From contig JAVBKT010000003.1 in NCBI GenBank assembly GCA_031553915.1, positions 1-64,000 on the forward strand: a DNA stretch of 64,000 nt. Direction: 5' to 3'. Shown one piece after another: positions 8,257-15,781 of the stretch (position 1 is its first letter; each line of letters starts with the position of its first letter). A program made the translations under genes and the position numbers. Source of the stretch: HGM13862 sp031553915. GTDB lineage: Bacteria; Bacillota; Dehalobacteriia; UBA4068. Under the pieces are notes generated by a model. It did not search any database. It had not been told where the DNA came from and saw only the letters and a list, made by a program, of their open reading frames with translations.

Positions 8257-9732
8257 CTATATGCCAAGCCTGTCACATACCACTTGCTCCATATCCTTAA
8301 ACTCGCAAACCTGATTATGCTTGACTGGCAGTTTTGCCAGCTGGGCTAAATTGGGCGGAATGGCGGTTCCGCTATGGGCGGCAAGAAGAGCCGGCAAGGA
8401 CAATTCATCGGCATGCTCTGGCAGAGCGTTCAAAGATTTTAGCACTGCGGCGGGGAATTTATACGGGCTGGCAGTTGATACCAGCATCAGCTTATAGCCG
8501 TTTTCATTGTGCCCGCGCAGCCTTTCCGCCACATAATAGCCAACAGCGGTATGCGGGTCCATCAAATAGCCATAGGCGTCAAAAACTTCCAAAATAGCAT
8601 TACGGCACTGGAATTCTTCAGCATAGCCGCCGATGATTTTATCCTGGAAATTGGCTGTTATTTCCGGCTTCAGGCGAAAGCTGCCCTCATTTTTCATCTG
8701 ATTAAAAATTTGCGCGGTATAAGCGCTGTCATTACCGCTGATATCAAAGACAAAGCGTTCAAAATTGCTGGAGATGAGAATATCCATCGACGGGCTCATC
8801 GTCTTATAAAAGGGGCGCACCCGGTCATAACGACCTTTGTCCAAGGCCTCGGTCAGCACATTATTGCGGTTGCTGGCACAGAAAAATTTGTGTACCGGCA
8901 AGCCCATTTTCATGGCGTACCAGCCAGCCAGAATATTACCAAAATTGCCGGTTGGCACAGCGATGTCAATTTTTTCCCCATAGGCAATCCGTTCGTTAGC
9001 AACCATCTGTCCATAGCCATAAAAATAATAAACTATTTGCGGCAGCAAACGCCCCCAGTTAATCGAATTGGCTGAGGAAAAATATTTACCCTGCGCTGCC
9101 ATTGTGGCTGCTAATTCCTGATTGGAAAAAATTTGTTTGACGCCGGTCTGGCAGTCGTCAAAATTGCCTTTGACGCCAATCACAGCAGTATTGGCTCCCG
9201 CCGTCGTATTCATCTGCAGTTCTTGAATCAGGCTCACGCCCTCTTTGGGGTAAAAGACAATAATTTTGGTATGCGGCACATCAGAAAACCCCTCCAGCGC
9301 TGCAGTACCGGTATCTCCGGATGTGGCAACCAGGATGACAATTTCTTTTTCGCCGCCAGTCTTTTGCAGAGATTTGAGCAGCAAATGCGGCAGAGCCTGC
9401 AAAGCCATATCTTTAAACGCCGAGGTTGGCCCATGCCAAAGCTCCAGCACATCGGTAGTGCCAAGGCTGGTAGTGGCTACCGGGCAGGCGGGAAAATTAT
9501 CAGCATAAGCTTTATCGACAATTTCGCCAATTTCGTCCTTAGTAAAATCGCTCAGATACAGCGCAAAAATTTCTTTGGCCAGGGTTTTATAGTCCATGCT
9601 GGCTAAATCAAGAGGGAAATAAGCCGGAATAGTTGACGGCACATATAAGCCGCCATCCGGAGCCAGACCTTGAACTATGGCTTGAGCCGAGCTCCCTACT
9701 GCTGCTTTCCCGCGGGTGCTGATATAATCCAT
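8257..9732 (-). CDS. thrC: Threonine synthase
   Basis: 491 residues, normal for the long form of the enzyme. PLP-dependent fold-type II enzyme that converts O-phosphohomoserine to threonine. The PLP lysine is in TSAFKDM (about Lys107). Other family blocks are the N-terminal YISTRGK, VATSGDTGTAALEGF near residue 136 and PTGNFGNILAGWYAMKMGLP near residue 262. The start ATG has GGAGGAAATAA upstream and abuts the trmB stop, so the two genes are coupled. No hom or thrB lies nearby. Confidence 0.96.
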   Translation of the reverse strand: MDYISTRGKAAVGSSAQAIVQGLAPDGGLYVPSTIPAYFPLDLASMDYKTLAKEIFALYLSDFTKDEIGEIVDKAYADNFPACPVATTSLGTTDVLELWHGPTSAFKDMALQALPHLLLKSLQKTGGEKEIVILVATSGDTGTAALEGFSDVPHTKIIVFYPKEGVSLIQELQMNTTAGANTAVIGVKGNFDDCQTGVKQIFSNQELAATMAAQGKYFSSANSINWGRLLPQIVYYFYGYGQMVANERIAYGEKIDIAVPTGNFGNILAGWYAMKMGLPVHKFFCASNRNNVLTEALDKGRYDRVRPFYKTMSPSMDILISSNFERFVFDISGNDSAYTAQIFNQMKNEGSFRLKPEITANFQDKIIGGYAEEFQCRNAILEVFDAYGYLMDPHTAVGYYVAERLRGHNENGYKLMLVSTASPYKFPAAVLKSLNALPEHADELSLPALLAAHSGTAIPPNLAQLAKLPVKHNQVCEFKDMEQVVCDRLGI

Positions 9733-10362
9733 TTATTTCCTCCATTCGCCAAAGTAAATTGGCTGGCCACGCCGGCGATATCGTGTCTCGTATTCACTGA
9801 TAATCCCTGCCAGATCCAGAGGCAAATCAAGCGAGCTGTCCAGCAGCTGCCAGCCTTCCTCTTGGAATTTGGGCAAGGACCAGTTGTATAAATTCAAATT
9901 ATCTGTCTTAAAACGCAGGGTGCCTGCTTGATCTAAAATGCTTCGGTATAGTTGCAAGTATGTTTGATGGGTCAGGCGGCGGGCGGCATGACGGTTTTTA
10001 TGCCAGGGATCAGGAAAATTGAGATAAATCCCTGCCAGCTCCGCCTCAGCAAAAACCTCAGTCAAAAGATTGGCATTAAGCCACAGCAAGCGCAGGTTGG
10101 GCGGGAAAAACTGCTCCCTTTGCAGAGCTTGCATAATCATCTCTTCTCTGATTTCCAAGCCCAAAAAATTGATCTCCGGCTGAGCGATTGCAGCGGCAAA
10201 AATAAATTTACCGCGCCCCATGCCAATTTCCAGATGCAAAGGGTTACTATTGCCAAACAACTCTTGCCACTTGCCTTGATAAGCTACCGCTTCTTTTTCA
10301 TCCAAAACTGAAGCTGAGGCGGCAACTAATTCCGCCGCGCCGGGAATATGACGTAAGCGCAT
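9733..10362 (-). CDS. trmB: tRNA (guanine-N7-)-methyltransferase
   Basis: 209 residues, the family length. Makes m7G46 in the variable loop of tRNA using SAM. Motif I is LEIGMGRGKFIF near residue 44, and the TrmB signature NFPDPWHKNRHAARRL lies near residue 117, including the catalytic Asp. The C-terminal YETRYRRRGQPIYF is also typical. Its ATG overlaps the upstream gene's TAA by one base (TAATG), which implies translational coupling. Confidence 0.95.
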   Translation of the reverse strand: MRLRHIPGAAELVAASASVLDEKEAVAYQGKWQELFGNSNPLHLEIGMGRGKFIFAAAIAQPEINFLGLEIREEMIMQALQREQFFPPNLRLLWLNANLLTEVFAEAELAGIYLNFPDPWHKNRHAARRLTHQTYLQLYRSILDQAGTLRFKTDNLNLYNWSLPKFQEEGWQLLDSSLDLPLDLAGIISEYETRYRRRGQPIYFGEWRK

Positions 10363-10697
10363 TATTGCCAGAGGGCCTCAACTTGATCATCCAAATCAGC
10401 AGCATCCATACCATCCTTAACCAGTTTGGCCTTGATGGCATCTTCCCAAAAGGCGGCTTTCTCACCCATTTTCGCAAATTTTTTGCGGTTGGCATCTTTC
10501 TTTAGGGCCCGCGCTTTGGCATTGATAGCCAGAATAGAGGTGATACCTTTGGCCTTGACCAAATCTTCCTGCAGCATATCCTGATAAGTTTTCATCAGGT
10601 AATCCATCACCTTTTGATAATATTCCTGAAACTCCGGAAAAGGAAGCTCTTCTTCCATTTTCACATATTCGCTCATCTTGGCCAACAACTCTTCCAT
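10362..10697 (-). CDS. Small helical protein, unknown
   Basis: 111 residues, highly charged and predicted all helical, with many Glu and Lys and no Cys or signal peptide. GGAGG precedes ATG 10697. It is coupled to trmB through a TAATG overlap, so it is clearly expressed with it, but I recognise no family. Cytoplasmic. The Lys-rich middle (AKARALKKDANRKKFAK) could bind nucleic acid, which is only a guess. Confidence 0.7.
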   Translation of the reverse strand: MEELLAKMSEYVKMEEELPFPEFQEYYQKVMDYLMKTYQDMLQEDLVKAKGITSILAINAKARALKKDANRKKFAKMGEKAAFWEDAIKAKLVKDGMDAADLDDQVEALWQ

Positions 10698-10804
10698 CTT
10701 TGATAATCCTCCAAAAAATATTTTAGCAGGGCTGCAAGAGCCTTCTGCCCGGCCCGGTATCTGCCAGCCTAAGCTGGCCAGAGCCGACGAATAAATTTTA
10801 TTTA

Positions 10805-11156
10805 ATTGAGCAAGCCTGTAAGCCGGGTTCTGTCGTGGATGAACATCTGTCTGGCAGCATTGTTGCCAATGCGCTCAAGCAACCTCTGCGAAAAGACTGG
10901 GCGGGCAGCCTAATATCTTCTCTGTACGGTCTTGCTCCGGATGGGGTTTACCTAGCCAAACGGTCTCCCGTCTGCTGGTGCGCTCTTACCGCACCGTTGC
11001 ACCCTTACCGTGGAATCCACGGCGGTTTATTTCTGTGGCACTATCCTTAAGGTCGCCCTCACCGGCCGTTAGCCGGCATCCTGCCCTATGGAGCCCGGAC
11101 TTTCCTCAGGCAAGGGGTTTCCCCCATAGTCTGCGTCCATCCAGCTTACTCAATTA
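10805..11156 (-). ncRNA. rnpB: RNase P RNA (type A)
   Basis: The minus strand carries the universally conserved CR-I block GAGGAAAGTCCGGGCTCC, then GGGTGCAACGGTGCGGTAAGAG, and the 3' block ACAGAACCCGGCTTACAG. The ends ATTGAGTAAGC and GCTTGCTCAAT pair to form P1, and this set the boundaries. The RNA is the catalytic part of RNase P, which trims tRNA 5' leaders. It lies between trmB-side genes and the zinc-ribbon/trmK pair, a common clostridial neighbourhood. Exact ends are good to a few bases. Confidence 0.95.
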
Positions 11157-11180
11157 ATAACAAAGTGGCGCTTCATAAAT

Positions 11181-11209
11181 AATATATCTTTTATTGCCGC
11201 TTTTTGCAA
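11181..11209 (-). promoter_or_regulatory. Probable rnpB promoter
   Basis: On the minus strand, TTGCAA (11204-11209), a 17 bp spacer and TATATT (11181-11186). Transcription would start about 20 bp before the mature RNase P RNA 5' end. Confidence 0.6.
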
Positions 11210-11212
11210 GTT

Positions 11213-11920
11213 CTATTCTTCAACAAAAAGAGTCCGGCCGCATTTCTCACAAAAAGTTTTTTGCCCCAGCTTAGTCCGTTTAAAGGTAATTGGCGGCACA
11301 ATGGTATGGCAGCCATGGCAAACCTGTTCATTACTGAGCATGGCTACCGGCGATCCGTCAAATTTTTCTTTGATGCTCTCAAACCAGGCCAATTCACCCT
11401 CGGAAAGCTTGGCCGCACAGGCTTGTTGCTGTTCATCCAGCTGATCCAATCGTTCCTGCCAGGATTGCTGCATAGCAGTAAAAGTGGTTTTCAGCTGTCC
11501 AAAACGCTCATAGGTCGTATTGAGCTTTTCCTTTAATTCTTCCGCTGTTGCTGTTTTTTGATCCTTTTCCCCTTGATAGAGCGCTTTTAAACTATTCAAC
11601 TCTGCCAGCTTATCCCGGAGCGCTGTTACCTGTGCTTCTCTGGCTGCCAATTCTTTGGTGTTTTTTATCGAGCCGTCATAAATAGCCTGATTTTGCGCTG
11701 TAATCTGCTCGTCCAGTTCCTGAATCTGCTTGGGGAAATTATCCAGCTGCGCTTCTAAAACAGCTGCTTCCTGCGATATTTGCGCGTAAAGCAGCTTTTT
11801 CGCATCAAAATCAGCTTTTAGCGCCTTCAGTTCAGCCAATTCGCGTGAAGTTTGCTTTTCGATAATAATAGCGCGCTTCATCAGCTCAACCTTTTGTAGT
11901 TCATATACATCTTTAAGCAT
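11213..11920 (-). CDS. Coiled-coil protein with C-terminal C4 zinc ribbon
   Basis: 235 residues. Residues 1-175 form a long, Glu/Lys/Gln-rich coiled coil. The C-terminus has two zinc-binding Cys pairs, CHGC near residue 205 and CEKC near residue 227, ending GRTLFVEE. This is the DUF164/CdsZ-like zinc-ribbon family, usually found beside trmK and rnpB as here. It probably binds nucleic acid or acts as an RNA-associated scaffold, but its function is not established. The gene begins 21 bp after the trmK stop, with a GGAGGTTAAC ribosome site. Confidence 0.88.
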   Translation of the reverse strand: MLKDVYELQKVELMKRAIIIEKQTSRELAELKALKADFDAKKLLYAQISQEAAVLEAQLDNFPKQIQELDEQITAQNQAIYDGSIKNTKELAAREAQVTALRDKLAELNSLKALYQGEKDQKTATAEELKEKLNTTYERFGQLKTTFTAMQQSWQERLDQLDEQQQACAAKLSEGELAWFESIKEKFDGSPVAMLSNEQVCHGCHTIVPPITFKRTKLGQKTFCEKCGRTLFVEE

Positions 11921-11941
11921 GTTAACCTCCTCTTGGGTAAC

Positions 11942-12637
11942 TTAGCTCTGGCGGTGGGACGCAATAATTGCCGCAATTTTTTGCTTTTCTGCGCTTAATT
12001 GTTGCAAACGCAAAGCAGCGTCTGGCTTCTTGCTCAATTCAACTTTTTTGATCAAAGCACTTATCTCTTGCTGGCGATTTTCTAAAAACTGCCAAAACAA
12101 TGGCGCGGAGCCTTTAAGCAAGCAGGGGCCGAAACATAGCTGATCATCATCCAGCTGCATCTCGCCTTGTTCGGCAGCTATTATCAGATAATAAAATTGT
12201 TTATCCGCAACCATTTTTTCATCGATTATTTGCCAGCCGTGGCTGCTGAGCCATTTACGCAGGGCTGGCGCATCCTTTTGCGGCTGCAACACCAAGCGCT
12301 GCGCCGAATAAGCCTGCTTTGGGGAGGCAGCGAGGATATCACAGATCAGCCTGCCGCCCATTCCCGCTATGATTATTGTCGCCATCTCGCCGGGATTTAA
12401 TACCTCTAACCCCTTGCCAAAACGGACATCAATTTTGTCTGTCAGGCACAAGTCCTCTGCCAGCTGTCTGGCCTTGCGATATGGGGCAGCAGCAATATCA
12501 CTGGCAATGATCTTAGGGCAAATATTGTTTTGCGCCAGGTATATGGGCAGATAATTATGGTCTGTGCCAATATCAGCTGCCGGCAGTCCCGCTAAGACAA
12601 AATTTGCCACCGCTTGTAGGCGGACGTCTAGCTTCAC
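11942..12637 (-). CDS. trmK: tRNA (adenine22-N1)-methyltransferase, TrmK family
   Basis: 231 residues from GTG 12637 (GGAGGGAATTGG upstream). Methylates A22 in the D-loop of some tRNAs. Family blocks are ADIGTDHNYLPIYL near residue 20 (SAM motif I), ASDIAAAPYRKA, and TIIIAGMGGRLICDIL near residue 88. The C-terminal third is a helical coiled-coil hairpin, as in Bacillus TrmK. It is followed by the zinc-ribbon gene. No strong terminator separates them. Confidence 0.93.
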   Translation of the reverse strand: MKLDVRLQAVANFVLAGLPAADIGTDHNYLPIYLAQNNICPKIIASDIAAAPYRKARQLAEDLCLTDKIDVRFGKGLEVLNPGEMATIIIAGMGGRLICDILAASPKQAYSAQRLVLQPQKDAPALRKWLSSHGWQIIDEKMVADKQFYYLIIAAEQGEMQLDDDQLCFGPCLLKGSAPLFWQFLENRQQEISALIKKVELSKKPDAALRLQQLSAEKQKIAAIIASHRQS

Positions 12638-12835
12638 CCAATTCCCTCCAATGATATTCCGACTTTAAATATTTCTCGCAAAATAGCCCTATTACCTGCC
12701 AAAAACCATAAATTTACTTGACAATCCGGCAAATTTTTTTGCTGAAAAATAACTTTTATTATCTAATCTACTTATCGCTATAATATTATCAGCCTGCCCA
12801 ATTTGGCGTTGGCCAATCAAAATTCAGTTTGGCTC

Positions 12836-12864
12836 TTGACAAAAACCAAGGGCAATGATAGAAT
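12836..12864 (+). promoter_or_regulatory. Sigma-A promoter of T-box/ligase unit 1
   Basis: Perfect TTGACA (12836-12841), a 17 bp spacer and TAGAAT (12859-12864). It would start the T-box leader at about 12871. Confidence 0.85.
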
Positions 12865-12871
12865 TCGTCTT

Positions 12872-13157
12872 GTATAAATGAATATCACCAAAGGCTGTGA
12901 CGAAGACGGTCGAGTTGCTTTTATTCTCAGAGAGCTGGCGGCAGGTGCGAGCCAGTAATAGAACAATTCAGATGACCCATCCCTTCTGAGCCGGGGACCC
13001 GAAAGTTTTTTTGAAACAAGTAGATGTCCTCCGTGAAGCTGCGTTAAGGCGACGGGCTTGTTGGAGCCCTTGAGGTGGCGCGAGAGCGCAATTTGAGTGG
13101 TACCGCGGGTATATACTAACCCGTCTCAAAGTTGAAACTTTGAGACGGGTTTTTTGT
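12872..13157 (+). ncRNA. T-box riboswitch 1 upstream of acyl-CoA synthetase
   Basis: Stem I has GACGAAGA (GA/K-turn motif), AGAGAGCTGGCGG (AG bulge) and GGTGCGAGCCAG (distal loop), and ends at CTGAGCC. The conserved GCGTTAAGGC lies near 13040. The T-box core TGAGTGGTACCGCGG (13094-13108) forms the antiterminator, and its TGGT would pair with a tRNA 3' end of ACCA, implying discriminator A73. A strong terminator (stem ACCCGTCTCAAAG / CTTTGAGACGGGT plus T6) ends the leader at 13156. Uncharged cognate tRNA would allow read-through into the synthetase. I could not assign the specifier codon with confidence. Confidence 0.93.
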
Positions 13158-13209
13158 TTAGAACTCAGGCTTCAAAAAACCAAACATTAATTTGTGGGAG
13201 GTAAACACT

Positions 13210-15477
13210 ATGGCAACAGACAATACCATGCTGCAAGAGGTTGCTGCGCGTATCAGGGAGTTAAGAGAAATTTCCGGCTATAGCCCGGAATATATGGCGG
13301 AACAAGCCCAAATTGACGTCAAAGAATATCTGCAATATGAATCCGGCGCCAAAGACCTGCCCTTCACTTTCATCCACAAATGCGCTCTCGTCTTTGATGT
13401 GGAAATTACTGACCTGATGGAAGGCAGAAGCGCCCGCCTCAGCTCCTATACAGTCACCCGTAAGGGAGAAGCGCAAATCACCGCCAAAGAACCGGGGATT
13501 GAAATCAGCGATCTGGCTCCCCTGTTCCGCAAAAAAATCGCCGAGCCTTTCTTTGTCAAATATGATTATGCCGAAGAGCAGCAAAACCAGCCTATCCACC
13601 TTACCACCCATAGCGGCCAGGAGTTTGACTATGTTTTAAGCGGCCAGCTCAAAGTACAGATCGGTGACAATATCGAAATATTGGGCGAAGGCGACAGCAT
13701 CTACTATAACAGTTCTACGCCGCATGGCATGATTGCCGTCGGCGGTGAAGAGTGCCTGTTCTGCGCTGTGGTTTTGCCTGGTGAAGAAGTGGAAGAACAA
13801 AAGATGGGCGAAACGATTATCGCCCATCACGCTGAAACCTCCCAGCCGCGCGTTTATGAAAAATACATCTCCTGCGAAGAAGATGAGCTGGGCGCTTTGC
13901 AAAAAATCTCTTTTCATGATGACGAGCGTTTCAATTTCGCCTTTGATGTTGTTGATGCTCTGGCAGAAAAATCCCCCGGCAAGCTGGCGATGCTGCATCT
14001 GGACAATAAGCAGAATGTCCGCCGCTTTAGCTTTGAGGATATGAGCCGTGCCAGCTCCCGCGCTGCCAATTATTTCAAAGCCCTGGGCATCAAAAAAGGC
14101 GACCGGGTGATGCTGGTTCTGAAACGCCATTACCAGTTCTGGTTCGCTATCCTCGGCCTGCATAAGCTGGGCGCCATTGCTATTCCAGCCACAGACCAGC
14201 TGCAAGAGCATGATTTTGAATACCGCTTTCAGGCAGCCGGGGTCAGCGCCCTGGTCTGCACTGCTGACGGCCATACCGCAGAACAGGCTGATCTGGCTAT
14301 AGCCAAATATCCTGATGTCAAAGTTAAAATTATTGCTAATGGCGAACGCGAAGGCTGGCATAGTTTTGACAGTGAATATATGATGTACCGCAGCAGCTTT
14401 CCCCGCACAGAGGATGCTGTGGGCGGCAATGACCCTTTGCTGATGTTCTTCACCTCCGGCACCACCGGCTACCCCAAGATTGCCGCGCATAGCCATAAAT
14501 ATCCTTTTGGCCATTTCATCACCGCCAAATACTGGCATTGCGTTGATCCGGACGGCATTCATTTCACCATTTCCGATACTGGCTGGGGCAAGGCTCTTTG
14601 GGGCAAGCTCTATGGGCAATGGCTGTGCGAGGCTGCAGTCTTCACCTATGATTTTGACCGTTTTGACGCGCATGAAATCCTCGGTCTTTTTGCCAAGCAT
14701 CATCTCACCACCTTCTGCGCGCCGCCGACCATGTACCGCTTTATGATTAAAGAAGATCTCAATCAATTTGACCTCTCCAGCATTCAGCATGCCACCACAG
14801 CCGGCGAAGCGCTTAATCCTGAGGTCTTCCACCAGTTCAAAAAAGCAACCGGGCTTTCGATTATGGAGGGCTTTGGCCAGACTGAAACAACTCTGACGCT
14901 GGGCAATTTTGTCGGCACCACGCCCAAAATCGGCTCGATGGGCCAACCAAGCCCCCTCTTTGATGTTGATTTGATTGATAAAGATGGCGAAAGTGTCAAG
15001 GTTGGCGATGTGGGCGAAATTGTCGTCCGCACTGATCAGGGAGCGCCCTATGGCCTGTTCCAGGGCTATTACCGTGATGAAAAACAGACTAATGAATCCT
15101 GGCATGACCATATTTATCACACCGGCGACACGGCCTGGCGCGATGAGGACGGCTACTACTGGTATGTGGGGCGGGTTGACGACTTAATCAAATCTTCCGG
15201 CTACCGCATTGGCCCCTTTGAGATTGAAAGCGTGATCATGGAGCTGCCATATGTGCTGGAATGCGGTGTTTCCGCTGCTCCGGACGAGATCCGCGGCCAG
15301 GTGGTCAAAGCCAGCATTGTCCTGACCAAGGGAACTGAGCCCAGCGAGAACCTCAAAAAAGAGATACAAACTTATGTCAAACAACGCACCGCGCCGTATA
15401 AATATCCGCGCATTGTCATCTTCCGCGATGAGCTGCCCAAGACCATCAGCGGCAAGATTAAGCGAAACCAGTTGTAA
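13210..15477 (+). CDS. HTH-cupin-acyl-CoA synthetase fusion (AMP-forming), paralogue 1
   Basis: 755 residues from ATG 13210, chosen for GGGAGG 8 bp upstream. Three modules: an XRE-type HTH (about 8-65, RIRELREISGYSPEYMAEQA), a cupin (about 120-195, THSGQEFDYVLSG and STPHGM supplying metal-type His/Glu), and an ANL-superfamily ligase (about 235-755). Ligase motifs are FFTSGTTGYPK, GFGQTET, YHTGDTAWRDEDGYYW, GRVDDLIKSSGYR and the C-terminal catalytic Lys in KTISGKIKR. The enzyme should activate a carboxylic acid to acyl-AMP and then acyl-CoA; the sequence resembles medium-chain or branched acyl-CoA synthetases. The HTH could let it bind DNA. A T-box leader controls it. Confidence 0.9.
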   Translation: MATDNTMLQEVAARIRELREISGYSPEYMAEQAQIDVKEYLQYESGAKDLPFTFIHKCALVFDVEITDLMEGRSARLSSYTVTRKGEAQITAKEPGIEISDLAPLFRKKIAEPFFVKYDYAEEQQNQPIHLTTHSGQEFDYVLSGQLKVQIGDNIEILGEGDSIYYNSSTPHGMIAVGGEECLFCAVVLPGEEVEEQKMGETIIAHHAETSQPRVYEKYISCEEDELGALQKISFHDDERFNFAFDVVDALAEKSPGKLAMLHLDNKQNVRRFSFEDMSRASSRAANYFKALGIKKGDRVMLVLKRHYQFWFAILGLHKLGAIAIPATDQLQEHDFEYRFQAAGVSALVCTADGHTAEQADLAIAKYPDVKVKIIANGEREGWHSFDSEYMMYRSSFPRTEDAVGGNDPLLMFFTSGTTGYPKIAAHSHKYPFGHFITAKYWHCVDPDGIHFTISDTGWGKALWGKLYGQWLCEAAVFTYDFDRFDAHEILGLFAKHHLTTFCAPPTMYRFMIKEDLNQFDLSSIQHATTAGEALNPEVFHQFKKATGLSIMEGFGQTETTLTLGNFVGTTPKIGSMGQPSPLFDVDLIDKDGESVKVGDVGEIVVRTDQGAPYGLFQGYYRDEKQTNESWHDHIYHTGDTAWRDEDGYYWYVGRVDDLIKSSGYRIGPFEIESVIMELPYVLECGVSAAPDEIRGQVVKASIVLTKGTEPSENLKKEIQTYVKQRTAPYKYPRIVIFRDELPKTISGKIKRNQL

Positions 15478-15495
15478 ATTTTAGATAAGCAAGCA

Positions 15496-15549
15496 AGAGG
15501 GGTTGTTGCAAATCGGTTGAAAAAACCAATTTGCAACAACCCCTCTTTA
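15496..15549 (+). terminator. Terminator after ligase paralogue 1
   Basis: A long stem, AGAGGGGTTGTTGCAAAT / ATTTGCAACAACCCCTCT with one mismatch near the loop, followed by TTTAA. Confidence 0.8.
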
Positions 15550-15682
15550 ATCCGGCTAATCATTAGCATATTGTGAATACTACATCCGCTTACTTGGCGA
15601 AAGATTAATCCACTTAATATTAGGCATTTTCTCTTTTAATAATTATTATCACCTAAATTTCGATATAAGTAAGAACGTTATA

Positions 15683-15691
15683 TGATATAAT
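15683..15691 (+). promoter_or_regulatory. Extended -10 promoter of the MacAB-like operon
   Basis: TGATATAAT (extended -10, TG at 15683-15684) lies about 90 bp before the adaptor gene. No good -35 is visible at the expected distance. The rest of 15550-15781 is AT-rich and shows nothing else. Confidence 0.5.
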
Positions 15692-15781
15692 GGCAAGAAG
15701 AGAAATGTCTTATTTTGTTCATACTTAATTAATACTGGATGTTTACACTTGTTCCAGCAAACTAATGAAGGAGGTCGCTTA

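Noticed and set aside
12872..13157. Specifier codon GAC (Asp) shared by both T-box leaders
   Set aside because: GAC can be aligned in both, but it also pairs with a conserved GGTC on the 5' strand, and tRNA-Asp usually has G73 while the T-box predicts A73.
13636..15120. 494-residue minus-strand ORF opposite the ligase
   Set aside because: It is a codon-bias shadow of a clearly recognisable acyl-CoA synthetase on the plus strand.
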